A program made the translations under genes and the position numbers. A DNA stretch of 64,000 bases from Hyperoodon ampullatus (taxonomy: Eukaryota > Chordata > Mammalia > Artiodactyla > Ziphiidae): NCBI GenBank assembly GCA_949752795.1, contig OX457061.1, positions 34,228,425 through 34,292,424 of the forward strand, written 5' to 3'. Positions 48,141 through 60,469 of this stretch are shown piece after piece. Below the pieces are notes generated by a model, which saw nothing but the letters and a program-made list of their open reading frames with translations, ran no database searches and had not been told where the DNA came from. Numbering within the stretch: position 1 is the first letter of the stretch; each line of letters starts with the position of its first letter.

Positions 48141-51034
48141 AAAGCATTATTAAAATGTAATATCAATATATCACCACTGTATTTGCACACCAACTGATCT
48201 TTGAAAAACTTTCAAAACTAAAACACAAATACTGATTCTACACACCATAGGTAGAAAAGAATCTCTATACTTGAGGTATAGTTCTGAATAGCAAATACGT
48301 TTTCTTTCTGGTATCTCACTAAACTTTGAGATATATTACGGTTTACATGGTGGATGTACCATTCAGAATTCCATTAGGGATGTCTTCTAAAAGACCTGTA
48401 ACTTTTATTTGAGAGCCATGTTTCCCAAAGGACATGGAGTCCTTGGAGCTGCTCTGAGAAAAGGAGGATGGGGCGCAGTTTAAGGTCAAATAAGTCTCGT
48501 AAACACAGTCTTTGTCCCCTTATAAATTCACAATATATAAGAACACATTAAAAACTCTTCGAAGTCCTACAGAAAGGAAACAAACTCAGCATTCCTCAAT
48601 TTTAACTGACCCTGGAGTCCCCACCCCCCCACCCCATAAACACTTTTGTTCTCTTGTAACATCTAATAACATCCCTTGCAACTACTGCTATAAGGAACAC
48701 ATCTTTCCAAAAGCTGCTCAACTACAAGAGAAAGGGAAGAGAAGTAGAACAAAGGGCTGAGAGAAAAAAGAACTTACTCTGCTCTGAATTGTTACTGACT
48801 GGCTCTGTGTTAGAAAAGACACTTTAACCTGTGGATTTGTTTCCTTCTCTAGAAAATGACAGGATCACCTAATTAGATAAGGCTCATCTGGCACAGAATT
48901 TCTGACTCCAGGATGCAGGCAGAACATCTTGATTTGTAATTCTCTTGATTATTTTTGAACTACCAAAAAAATTAACTGTTCAGTGGTTTCACATAGCATT
49001 CATATTTTTTGCAGATCCTCGATAAGTTAATGAAATGAATATATTTTAATGGCAAAATGGCTAAAGACAAGAAGTACATAAAAAACAAAGAAATACTTGT
49101 TCTTGGCGGGAACTAGCATTTGGAAGTATGTTGCCGGAGGCTATAGTTCTACTGCGAAATGCCTAGTCTAATACTTTTGTAAGGATCTTGGAAGACCCTT
49201 AGAGGAGACTGCAGGGGTTTTCCTATAAACCTTGAGGTTGAAAGTTCTGGATAACTCACCTAAAATTACTTTGCTCTAATCTAACCCCTCATAGCCTGAA
49301 TTTCTGAGCATTTCTTGCTCAGTAGCGACACATCCTGAAGCTCTAAATACAACCAAAGTGGGAACTAGGGGTACTAGCAAGTCCTGATGGGTCACGATGG
49401 GTTCTTGTTAAGACCAAGGTCAGCCAGAGGACCTCATCTGCAAGCCCTTTAATGGAATAAACTGCTATTTCCAAAGCTACTTAGTTTGTTTAAATAACAC
49501 TTCTTGGGTATCAAGAGTCAATTTGCACCAGTCTCAGAAGTCACGGGAAAACTCTGCCAGCTAACCACCTCTAATGGAAATGGGTGTTAAGAATCCTTGC
49601 AAACTTAAGAATAAATAAAACTGGTATCTAAGGCAGCCTGGCAGAGATCACTTCCAGAAACAGAGAGTGTGATAGGAATTTTGGAAATGAAGCTGGACTT
49701 ACATGACATGGAGTTTATGCTGAAAATCCCGTGCCTCGTTCTCGGAAAAGAGAGGAACATACTGTGTGGGGAGATCTTATCCCCTCCATTCAGTTTACAA
49801 TTGAGTAGTGAATGGGACCTTCAAACTCATCTTCAATAAAGCTATAAAATGCAGGACATTGTGATAGGATTTCTGTACTATGTTTTTACTGAAGCTACTT
49901 CTACTTCATCAATGCATTATCTGTTCCTAGGGAAACTTCTTCTTTCTGGGTCAAATCCTGAGAATCATCTTTGAGACTTGAGCTTGAAACTCCTACTTTT
50001 TCTTATCATTTGACCTCAATGCCTTATGAAGATCTGTAAAACCTCCTCACTGTATCTGAGGGGGCATGTTCTCTCTGTTTTTGAGGGTTCCAGGAAGACC
50101 TTCCCCAGCTGCAGGGACTTCAAGTCCTTAGGCTGTTGCTGGAGTACGGGGGCAGTTCAAGTTTCCTGACAGGACTGGGGAGTACTCTGGGGCACCTCTG
50201 CTCCTGATACCTCAAGGTGATACTACATCATTGCTAATTTTGGCAGCTCTAAACTATTCTCTTAGGGCTCAGAGTCCCCCTCTAAGGACCTGGTATTCAC
50301 ACTAATAATGATGACCAGCAAGAGCCATATATTACCTCAAATTTATACTTTTGCAATATCACTTTACAGAGCTAAAAGCACTTTGGAAGAACATAATTTG
50401 CAAATGCACACTAACTCACTGTGCATAATATTTGCCTCTCATAAATATGTGCTAATCACAGCTGTAAACTTCTCAGTATACCATCAACAAAAACAAACCT
50501 GATTTCTTTCTTAATACTTTTAATGCAAAATTTTTAATTTTAGCAATACACATGATCTGGCTAAGATTTAAGGTGAGAGAAGGCCTTCTTATGAGTTATC
50601 CCCTACAGCACCCTGTACAGTGCCCGGCATAGAACCTAGAGTCTGGCAAACTCTCAACCAATGTTTTACTGAATGAATAACTGAACAAGTGATTAAAGAA
50701 TGAGTTACTTAGTGCCACTTAGTGCCAGATGTAACACTTGGTGGAATACCAGATTGTAATTGTTGAAGGATTCACAGGAAATATATGAGATCTGTACAAT
50801 CTACTCTACAGACAGAGACCTCATGGTAGCCTCTTTCCTAGACGGACTTTTTCTGAAGTAATATCAGAATAAATTTAAAGTAATTATCATTAACTATGCT
50901 TCTCAATGAGAAGATGTTTTAGAAAAAGATGATTTCTACTTTTAAATGTTTTCCAAAAATGAAATCTTTGTTACTTAAGAACTCTTTCTCCTCCATACTC
51001 CTTTGGGGGCGGAGAAAGAGCCTGAAGATTGTTT

Positions 51035-51380
51035 TACACAGTGGAAAGGGCACAAAGCTAAGAGCTGGGTTCTAGTCCCAGCCCTGTCATTAACCTTAGG
51101 ACAAGTCTATGCAATAGAACAGGACACCTATTCTACCTCATAGCACTGGAAAAATTGTGTAAGATATTAAAAGAAACACTACAACATAGCAGAGTTGGCA
51201 GAGTGTGGAGTCAGAAAGATGAGGTCAAATTTTACTAAACTTCACAACTTTTGAGTTGGTCACTTTCCTGAACCTTACCTTCCCCATCTGTGTGAAACTG
51301 TTGCAAAATAATGTAAAGCTGTATGAAAGCTGATGTGAAGTGCTTGTGAGATAATATGTGCAAAAAGACTTGGTCACATG
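51035..51380 (+). mobile_element. Two MIR-like SINEs in tandem
   Basis: First copy about 51035-51180 (gctgggttctagtcccagcc); second about 51185-51380 (agtgtggagtcagaaagatg, ttaccttccccatctgtgtg). Confidence 0.6.
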
Positions 51381-51466
51381 TAGAGCACTACGTGGTTACT
51401 GGGATCTCTGAGATAGTTTAAAAGTCATCATTTAATTCAACAAGCATTCATCTAGAGTCTATGTGT

Positions 51467-51677
51467 GGGCTTCCCTGGTGGCGCAGTGGTTGAGAGTCCG
51501 CCTGCCGATGCAGGGGACACGGGTTCGTGCCCCGGTCCGGGAATATCCCACATGCCGCGGAGTGGCTGGGCCTGTGAGCCATGGCCGCTGAGCCTGCGCG
51601 TCTGGAGCCTGTGCTCCTCAATGGGAGAGGCCACAGCAGTGAGAGGCCCGTGTACCGCAAAAAAAAAATAATAATAA
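51467..51677 (+). mobile_element. CHR-type SINE in TMEM245 3' UTR
   Basis: Full-length copy ending in (AAT)n with the exact duplication tagagtctatgtg at 51453-51465 and 51678-51690. Confidence 0.92.
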
Positions 51678-52593
51678 TAGAGTCTATGTGCAAGGCACTG
51701 TGCTAAGTGATGGGAAAATACCTCACAGATATAAAATTTTACTGCTAATAAAACTAATTGGTCAAATTCCAAATAGTGAAACAGGGATACTTTTAATGAA
51801 TCAGAGCACTGCTGCCCCTGAGATTTTTTTCTTAAAACATTTAGAAAGAAAAACATTACAACATGAATTCTATCATACTGTTACCATTAATAGCAGCTTA
51901 ATAAGAATTTAATTTCAATGTGGTCAGCCAAGTTTTTAAAATTTGGCAATAGAGCAGCAGGGGATGGAGGGAGAAGGGGAGGAAGAGCTTCGGTCTTTCT
52001 GTGGTCTCCTGTGGTTGTAACATAAACTAACTGAACTTCAAATAAGCCACCTGCCCTTACACTGAAGATTTGCTCTTCCTTACAGAGAGGACCATACACT
52101 GTGGAAGAAGGGAGAAGACTCATTTTTCCCACTCAAGCAACTACATTCTCAAAAGTGAAAGCCCTCTTCATGGAAAAGTGACTGTCACAGAAAAGTTTAA
52201 GAACAGATTTCTTAAAACAGGAGAAAACTACATTGTATACAGCAGGTAGTTTAGGACTCTTTAAAAAACTTTATAAATACATATTATAATATACATAACC
52301 AAAGTGGGAAAATTTCAAGCCATGGTACCAGTTTATAAACTGAAACTTTTCAAGCCATCTTAGCAACAGTTAAGTGAGTAAACCACATTTCTGAGCTCCA
52401 AAGCTGTGCTTTAAAATGCAAAGCACAGCAAGTCCTCTCTTGTCCGGGCATTCTGTATGGAAGGCTAGGAGGCTTCTGCTTCTCCTGGGCTCTGTTTGCC
52501 AGGCACAGCTGAAAGGATAGGAGGCCACAGCTGAGCTAAACTCACAGTCAAGGTTGAATTTCCCAGAGAAATCACTGCGGTTTAGAAACCAAG

Positions 52594-52639
52594 TCAGTCT
52601 ACTGAAGGCTTCAGATCTTCAGAAATGTCACGGAAAGCC
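52594..52639 (-). CDS. TMEM245: TMEM245 terminal coding exon
   Basis: The acceptor ttcttaaag|GGC restores the split arginine codon of the previous exon (CG + G). The exon then encodes AFRDISEDLKPSVD and a TGA stop at 52596-52594. Human TMEM245 ends in nearly the same peptide, from memory. A candidate branch-point CTAAT lies at 52663-52659 on the minus strand, about 20 nt from the acceptor. The coding piece is only 15 codons plus the split base, and is missed by open-frame searches. It lies 11 kb from the preceding exon. Confidence 0.9.
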
Positions 52640-52703
52640 CTTTAAGAAAGACAGAATGATTAGTTTTGCTTTTGGAAAAGGGGAAAAAATAAAACCACAG
52701 AGA

Positions 52704-52764
52704 AGGGAGGGAGGGAGGGAGGGAGGGAGAGAGGGAGGGAGGGATGGAGGAAGGAAGGAAAGAA
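52704..52764. repeat. (GGGA)n microsatellite
   Basis: GGGA units continuing into ggaa/agaa units. On the TMEM245 transcript strand this reads TCCC, beginning 64 nt upstream of the terminal-exon acceptor. Confidence 0.95.
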
Positions 52765-54239
52765 AAATAGCATCTAACCAGTAATTCATTGCCACAGAAT
52801 ATCTTATTTTTATAATTTGAGAGCCTTGATGAGGTTATGTAGTCACTATTTTTTTTCCTGATATTTTCACTGAGTATTGTTTCAAAGTCTGATAGCTGTC
52901 TCTCAATCTTTAGTAACAAGAACTCCAGGTTTTTGGAGGGTCCATCCAAAAGACTATTTCCCCAGACTCTCTTGAAACTAATGACCCTGTGACTAAGATC
53001 TGGCCAATTCGAAGTGTTGAGTGAGTTCTGGACAGTGTACTTAAAAGAGAAGGGTAATCTTCAATCCTTCCCCCTTCTTGCTGACTAGAAAGTAGACACA
53101 ATGATATTAAAGAGAAAATCATTAAGAGACCAAAGATTAAACGTTAGCAGGATAAGTTTTATTGCAAAATAGGAAAACTGACCCAGCAATGTCCAAGCTC
53201 TGAGGATTGTGGTTCAGGGCAGGAGAAATGGGGTAGGTCTTTTCAACAGATGACCTTGTACTTGTACTGTCTCTAACCTACATCAAGCAAGCCAAGTAAA
53301 TGTAGCTAATTGGCAGGCAATACCTGGGTTGGATGGAGGTGGTCTGCTGCATCTTTGTGGTGCCTACCTTAGGACTATAAAAGCTAGTTGGCCTTTGCTA
53401 CGTAATTTTTACGCCCAAGCTAAGATGATATCACCCAGCCAGGTCTGCATCTGTGTTGGCAGCCACATGGCCAGGTCAGAGTTTATCAATGAACATGAGC
53501 TCAAGCACCCATCTTAGATGAAAAGACCTCACACCAAGGCTGGCGTTAAGGTAAGGCAAAGCTTGGCATGGATGTTTGTGGAACAGACACACTAGTCCTG
53601 ATCTGCCTGCCTCTGCACTTCTTACACCCAAGAGAGAAATAAACTTCTGGCTCATTTAAGTCACTGTTATTTTAAGTTCTACTGATGGTGGATTCTTTTG
53701 AGTTTGTTTTTTGGTTATAATACAGGCAAATCTATCTTAACTGATACAGATATGAAGCACAAGTTTATTACCATCCTTTTAGATAGAGGTTGCCTTGCTC
53801 CTTTACAACAATGTCACCAATTAGGAGGGTTCAACAGGCAGGGCAGAGGTAAATTAAAGACTAACCCTTTAGCACAATGTAGGAAGTACTTTAAAGTCAA
53901 GAGGGGCACAGGTAAAATGTTACAGAAAAAAGATTACATTCAAGGATGCTCAGTTATCTCAAGGCTCCTTCACTGCATGAGGCCCTACATCTAAAGGAAC
54001 AGCTTTGAGGAAGGGGTAAGCTTCCTGGTTATGGTTCCTGTGGCTCTGAAAGGGTTTATATGTGACATGACTGAACCCCATGTTGAATATATGCTGATAG
54101 GTCAAAGAATTGGAATGAATTTCTTTCCTTAAATATTTTTTATTTATACCTGGAGAAAAATTCCCCCAAACTAAGATTTATACAGACATAAATGTTTTAT
54201 ATATATATTAATATCCATCTATCTCTACATCCATCAAAT

Positions 54240-54405
54240 CAGGGTTTCTCAACAGCCGCACTGTGGACCATTTTGTGCATTGTAAGATGTTTAGCAGCAT
54301 CCCTGCCTCCACCTACTACAGCTGTGATGATGAACATGTCTCTAGACATTGCCAAATGCCCCCTGAGGGGAGCAAAATCACACCCTCCTCCTATGAACCA
54401 TTGCT
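54240..54405 (-). mobile_element. MER20 DNA transposon, degraded
   Basis: Reverse copy: begins cagggtttctcaacagccgc and contains agacattgccaaatgccccc. The distal terminal repeat is poorly preserved. Confidence 0.8.
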
Positions 54406-54910
54406 CTATATAGCTATCTACCCATTTATTTATGTATCTATTTTTCACAGTCTCACCTAAATTTTTGTTTTTACATTTGTGTATAGGCAAAGCTGGCTAC
54501 AAGTTGCCTCAGACTATATGAATTTCAAGTAGCACTTAATTCTGGGAAGCCCTGGAAAATCTTTAAAACCAATAACCAAAAACTTGTCAATATTTCAAAG
54601 TATTTTCCAACACCCAAAACGGTTTGTAAACTCATTCTTTGATACCTTTTCAACTTTCTAAGATACCCGCAAATTTGAATCTCTAACTCTTCAATTCCCC
54701 TAAATTATGAATGAAAATTTCTGCCTCAGGGCAAAGATGCATGAAATAAGATTAAGGCTGTGGTTCGCCTGGCGACTGCTTTCTTTTGACAAGTAAGCTT
54801 AGCTGTGACCTTGAAATTCATACCTGCTATTCAATTCCGCCTCCAGGCCAAGAAAGTCTCCACAAGGACTCAGAAGAAAGAAAACAAAGTGAAGCAAGCT
54901 AAGAAAACAC

Positions 54911-54928
54911 GGGCGGGGGCGGGGGGGC
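54911..54928 (+). repeat. G-rich run with quadruplex potential
   Basis: Three G runs (ggg, ggggg, ggggggg) separated by single C bases; the last run is long enough to supply two quartet strands. Isolated GC spike in otherwise AT-rich intron. Confidence 0.6.
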
Positions 54929-55169
54929 GCGGAGCGGAGCTAATGTGTGTGTAAAACCCTATAGAAGTAACACTGATCTTAACTGAACCTCAATTATCTC
55001 CTGGAAAACAAACTCCATAAGCTAGAGATAGAGAAATAATTTCTTTCTGGCCTCATCAAAGGCACAGTACTAACTAATCTGCAGGGCTCATAAATCTGTA
55101 ACTCTCTAGATTAGGAAGAAACAAAGGAATAAATATTGCATTGACAGTACTTCCTTCTTTCTTTCTTTC

Positions 55170-55296
55170 TTTTTTTTTTTTTTTTTTGGCCTCAACGCGC
55201 AGCTTTCGGGATCTTAATTCGCCAACCAGGGATTGAACCCAGGCCCTCGGCAGTGAAAGTGCCGAGTCCTAACCACTGGACTGCCAGGGAATTTCC
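55170..55296 (-). mobile_element. Older CHR-type SINE fragment
   Basis: Reverse copy of the gtccagtggttaggactcgg subtype, preceded by a (CTTT)n and poly-T tail at 55150-55186. Confidence 0.75.
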
Positions 55297-55924
55297 TTAA
55301 CAGTATTTCTAAAAATGGCAAATGTCCTACCTAAACCATCTAAATACAGTATTCTTTCCCAAACCATAAGGCTTATTACACTCCTTTGAACCATAGTGGT
55401 AGAATTTCTCAAGAACAAGCAATGCACAATGGGGCCACATGAGACTGGGGGCGCACAGAGGACTGCTGTTAACATTTTATAGTTCCTTTAAGAGCAATGG
55501 AGATTGTGCGGTGTGATTTCTCATTTACAATCTCTGCTCCTTGGAAATATTTTGGGATCTGCTTCCCTTGAAGTTTCAATGAGATTTTTAAAAATCCATT
55601 TATGTGAATGTTTAAATCTTTTCTGATTTAACAACTCAAGAGTTGTTGACTCCCAGCCTCCCAGAGAAGCAGAGTAAATTGTGGATGTTTAACTTACTTT
55701 CGTTGGCTCAGGATAGCAAGTGTGTATTTCCTAGACCCTCACCTGCACATCTTGTGACAGAGCACATGTCATCACTATTATGTACATTCCTTCCCTTCCA
55801 AAAATTTGGAATAAAGTTCTAAGGCTGGAGTTTACCATGGCCCCTCCTCTTTTTATCAGCCTCACAGTTACACTGCAAAAATCTTTTAATCTGATCTGCT
55901 CTTGGTTTCACTAATCTATTAATT

Positions 55925-56480
55925 CATCAAATTTTCATTGAGCACTTTCTATTTGCCAAACACCATGCCAGGAATGGTAACACAGCTGTAAACAAGTTAG
56001 ACATAGTTCCTACCTTCAGAAAGCTTACCAATTAGTGGAAAGACAAACACACATTTATATAATAGGTATTAAGTTAGGATAAGTGGAAGATGCTATGGGA
56101 ACACATTGCAGGGACATCTTATCTAGTCTAGAGAGTTCTAGTAATGCTTCTCCAAAGAAGAGTACTTTAAGTAAAGGTTATGATACTGGACTTGGCTAGA
56201 AAGGGGGTAGTATTCTTTACAGAGGGGAAAACACGTGCAAAGATCTCACTGATTCCACAAAACTAAACAAGTTCAATATCCCTAGAAAAGAAAATGTAAG
56301 GCAGGCAACAGAGAGAGATGAGTCTGCTGAGGTAGACAGAAGGCACGAAAAGTCTGATGGGCCGATTTAAAGTTTCAACTTCATCTTGAAGGCCATGGGA
56401 AGCCACCATGGGAATTTTAAGCAGCAGAGGCATTTAACAGTTATGCTCCAGAAAAACCAGAGAACAAGATGGGAGGGAAG
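55925..56480 (-). mobile_element. L2 LINE fragment
   Basis: Reverse L2: attgagcactttctatttgc, aacaccatgccaggaatggt, later aaggccatgggaagccacca. Confidence 0.65.
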
Positions 56481-56861
56481 TAAGACTAGAGGCAGGCACC
56501 AGTGAAGAGGATGTTGAAGAAATCCTGGCATTGGGTCAACACCATTGGGAAGACAGAGGAATGAACAGATTCAGGAAAGTTTTTAAGTGACAGTGTCAAA
56601 GGAGAAGCACCCACCAACGGAGGGGGAGTAGCGTCCAGCTCCCTTCCCACCTCCAGTTCTCCTTTGTCCCTCATTATCCTAAACTGGAACGATGGGGAGT
56701 ACACTCCAACTGAAATCCTTAAGGTTAATGTAAAGACCTGGAGGAGTGGTGACTGTTTTTTGGAGAACATCTTCATATCTTATTTTGCAAAGACAAAAAT
56801 AACTTCTTGCTCTATAAAAAGTAGGATGTGTTACACCGTAGCTTAACTGCCAAATACTGAT

Positions 56862-57356
56862 CTTTCTTGACTTAGGATGGTATTACGTCCCAATAAACCC
56901 ACTGTAAGTTGAAAATATCAAGTCAAAAAGCATTTAATACACATAACCTACGAAACATCATAGCTTAGCCAAGCCTACCTTAAACATGCTCAGAACACTT
57001 ACATTAGCCTACAGTTGGGCAAAATCATCTAACACAAAGCCAGTTTTATAATAAAGTGTTGAATGTCTCATGTAATTTACTGAATGCTGTACTGAAAGTG
57101 AAGAACAGAACGGTTGTCTGGGAACTGCATGGTTGCAGGCCTATCAGTTGTTTCTTTACCTGATCGAGTGGCTGATTAGGAGCTGCGGCTGCTGCCGCTG
57201 CCCAGCATCACAAGAGAGTATCGTAACGCACATCACTAGCCCAGGAAAAAAACAACATTCAAAGTTTAAGTACAGTTTCTACTGAATGTGTATCACTTTC
57301 ATACCATCACAAAGTTGAAAAAATCGTAAGTTAAACCTTCTTAAGTTGGGGACCAT
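56862..57356. mobile_element. TcMar-Tigger-like DNA transposon fossil
   Basis: Ends are imperfect inverted repeats: left ttgacttaggatggtattac, and right end read in reverse ccaacttaagaaggtttaac. The interior is non-coding. Subfamily not determined. Confidence 0.55.
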
Positions 57357-58194
57357 TTGTAATTTCTTTTATGAAAAGATACTGAACTTTGTTTGAACTT
57401 TGGGTATTAAATCATGAAAGATAATCACAGTCAGGTTAAGATAATGCTTCTAAAAACAGCAATGAGTTACTAATTACTCTATCCTAGAAAAAGATAAAGC
57501 TGAGTTCCTAAAGGGCCACATTCCAGCTGTCACCTCCGGTCATAACAAGGTATGACAGAGGGCAAAGGAAAACTTGAATACAGAGAACAGCGTTCCCACA
57601 GGAGTTCCTGCGACAGGCCCTTACTTTCTACTTACAGGTTTTTCTGAGCTTTAACATTCAGAGATTGCTGCTCAGTTTTTGGTAGGAGTGAAATAAGTAC
57701 ATCAAATCAAGTCTGATTATCCTGTCCAAAAATCAAGAAAGCACTTGAAAATGTGTGACAGCAGGGTGTTTTGATCCTTCCCCACACCTCCCAAACAGCC
57801 CCAGTGTTAACAGAGAACAGGGGAAGCAATAGGTTCTGATTATTGAATCAAGGCCAAAATAGTTGGGAGCCCAAAGCTGTGCTGTGTCTGCGACATTCAC
57901 CCTTGTGAAATAGTGCAACCACCACGATCAACAGTGAGAAGCAGAGAAAGGGGGTCCACCCTCCTTCATCTTTCCTTAGGTGGACAGTCATTCATCCGTC
58001 TGAAGATACATGGCAGTACACAGAAATAGCCGTGCAAATGGGTCTTCTCAGCCACCAGTGCCTCCATCTGCAATTAGAAGGTATATCTGCCTAATGGAAT
58101 GAACAATCCACCCTCCATTATCACACTGTAACAACATGAGAGTTCCTAAGACAAGCCGAACCCTTCCACAGCTCATGCCTCTGTAGGGACTATT

Positions 58195-58950
58195 CCCTCA
58201 CAGTCCATTCATTCCTTCAACTAGGAAGAGAGCACTTTCCAAGGTTGACAGGTGCTGTGGATACACCAGTAACTAACATGGACATGACCCCACAGTAACA
58301 GCAACCACAGTCAAGCGGGAAAAGACAAAGAATCAAGTATATAAGTGAAAGTCGTACGAGAAAGGAAAGGTACAAGGTGCTATCTGTAAGAGCATTAAAC
58401 TAGCAGAAGGACGTAACCTAATCTTGGGGGTAGGGAAAGCCGCTCCCATGAACTGACACTTGAGTTGCGATCTGAAGAATGATTAGGAGTTAACTAGGCA
58501 AGGAAAGATGGGGGAGGGGGAGAGTGTCCAGACAGAGAAAGCAGCGTGCTTCAAGTCCTAGAGTTTGAATGGAGCTGGTGTCACTGAGGCCCTGACACAA
58601 AGCCAATGTGGCTGCAGCTCAGACAGGGGAAAATGTTTCAGAATTCGTGAAGCAGGCACAGGTAGATCATGTAGGGCCTTGGAAGGATTTTGATCTTCCT
58701 TGTAAGGACAATGGGAGGCCAGTTTTGGTAAGCACGACCAGATGTGCCTCCATTCTGAAAAGAAAACATCCGCTGCAGTATGGAAAAGGGACTGGAGGAC
58801 AGTAAGAGTGGACACTGAGAGACCGGCTGGGAGACTGAGATGCCTGCAGCAGTCCAGGTGAGAAACCTAACAGCTGGGCCCAGGGCAGGTGGAACTGGAG
58901 AAAAAGGGGAAAGGACAGATTTGAGATAAAACTGATAGGACTTGGTAAAG
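58195..58950 (-). mobile_element. L2 LINE fragment
   Basis: Reverse L2, about 750 bp, with gatcatgtagggccttggaa and gcagcagtccaggtgagaaa in the expected order. Confidence 0.7.
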
Positions 58951-59099
58951 ATGGTTACTGAGGAGATGGAAAGTCATAAGGATGACCACACACTGGCACA
59001 TATAATTAGAGGGTAACATCTACTGAGGAAGGAAACAGAGGAGAATGTTTTATCTTGTTGGGGCGGCGGGGGGGAGATGATTAAGGACAAGAAAGATCT

Positions 59100-59330
59100 T
59101 TAGTTGTAACACACCAGCTCACCTGCTTATTACTATGTGACTAGAGGCAAGTTAACCTCTCTAAGCCTGGATTTCTTCATTTATAAAATATGGAAAACAA
59201 TCTTTCCTAACCTCACATGAAAATATTGGACAGATTAAGTAAAATAAGACAACGCAGGTGAAGTTTTATCACAGAACTTGGCATGCTGAGTCCCAATAAA
59301 TGTCAGTAGGGGTTGTTTGTTACTATTTAA
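59100..59330 (+). mobile_element. MIR SINE
   Basis: gtgactagaggcaagttaac, ctctctaagcctggatttct, and a 3' tail with cacagaacttggcatgctga. Confidence 0.7.
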
Positions 59331-59892
59331 GAGGTCATTTAGACTTTCCACTAGAAAGTGCTGTGTTGAACACATAGTTCCTTCAGGCCTTCTCAAAACC
59401 CCATTAGAATGCCAGTAAAAAGTGTTTTTTTAAAGGCATAAACCTACCTGAAAAAAGAGGAGAAAAAAGAGAACATAAGAGGTTAAGAGCAACAAATTTT
59501 TAGAAGATGGAAAGCAGATGAACAACTGCTATGACCCAGCATAACCTAAAAAGCTGAATCCTAAGCCAGAAGTTATTCAGCAAAATTGCCCATAAGGCTC
59601 AGGAATTGGTGATATCAAGTAACTTTGGAAGTGGGGTTGAAGGTGGGACTAAACACAGAAGGGCTGCTTTAAAGTGTGCTTAAAAAGCAGTAAGACCAAG
59701 CTGTCAAACTCTGGGCAGGAGATTAAAAGATCTTTCTCTGAGGAATTTAGGAATTTAGCCCCAAAGGGAAACCAAAAAGCACTGACATCAGGGGTTGCAC
59801 AAGACAATGGTCCTGGCAGATTATATTATGGTAACACACATAATAACCAACCCACAGATCCTGAGTAGTTCACTCTTAACATAAGCCAGTAG

Positions 59893-60420
59893 TCAAAAAT
59901 ATCCAATACCTCCTATTGTGATTATGTGGTATTAATATGGTGAAGGTGAAGGGATATTACAGATGTAATCAAGGTCCCTAAGCAATTGACTTTAATCAAA
60001 ATGGCAATATGTTCAGTGGGCTAGGTCTAATCAGGTGAGCCCTTTACAAAAGGGTCTTAGCAGTCAGAGACAGAAGTCAGAAAAATACTCTCCTGCTGTC
60101 CTTGAAGAAGCAAGCATCATGTTATGAAATGCCTATGGAAAGGGGCAGCCTCTAGAAGCTACAAGCCTCAGTTCTACAACTGCAAGCAAAGGAATTCTGC
60201 CAACAACAGGCAAGCTTGGAAGAGGGCTCCCCAATCTGCAGATGAAATCCCAGCCCAAGCTTACACCTTGACCATAGCCTTGGCAGATCCTAAGCAGAAG
60301 ACCCAGCTGAATTATGCCTGTACTCCTGACTCATGGACTTTAATATAAATGTATGTTGTTTTAAGCCACTAAGTTAGTGGAAATTTGTTATGTATCATAG
60401 AAAAGTAACACAGACCTATA
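59893..60420 (+). mobile_element. MLT1-type LTR (ERVL-MaLR)
   Basis: About 530 bp with MLT1 landmarks: gggatattacagatgtaatc near the start, then ttttaagccactaagttagt and the end cagtaacacag-like. Solitary LTR. Confidence 0.7.
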
Positions 60421-60469
60421 TGCCAAAAGAGGTAAATTTTATTTATACAAATAATACCTTAATAAACCA

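Larger units (their letters stand above)
47260..52593 (-). other. TMEM245: TMEM245 3' UTR (predicted)
   Basis: Everything between the TGA and a candidate AATAAA signal, about 5.3 kb, a length compatible with the long 3' UTR I recall for this gene. It includes two CHR SINEs (47491-47692 and 51467-51677), an L2 tail near 50575-50700 and MIR-like pieces at 47955-48140, 51035-51180 and 51185-51380. All the SINEs are antisense to the transcript. Shorter isoforms using earlier poly-A signals cannot be excluded. No conserved open frame is present. Confidence 0.6.
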
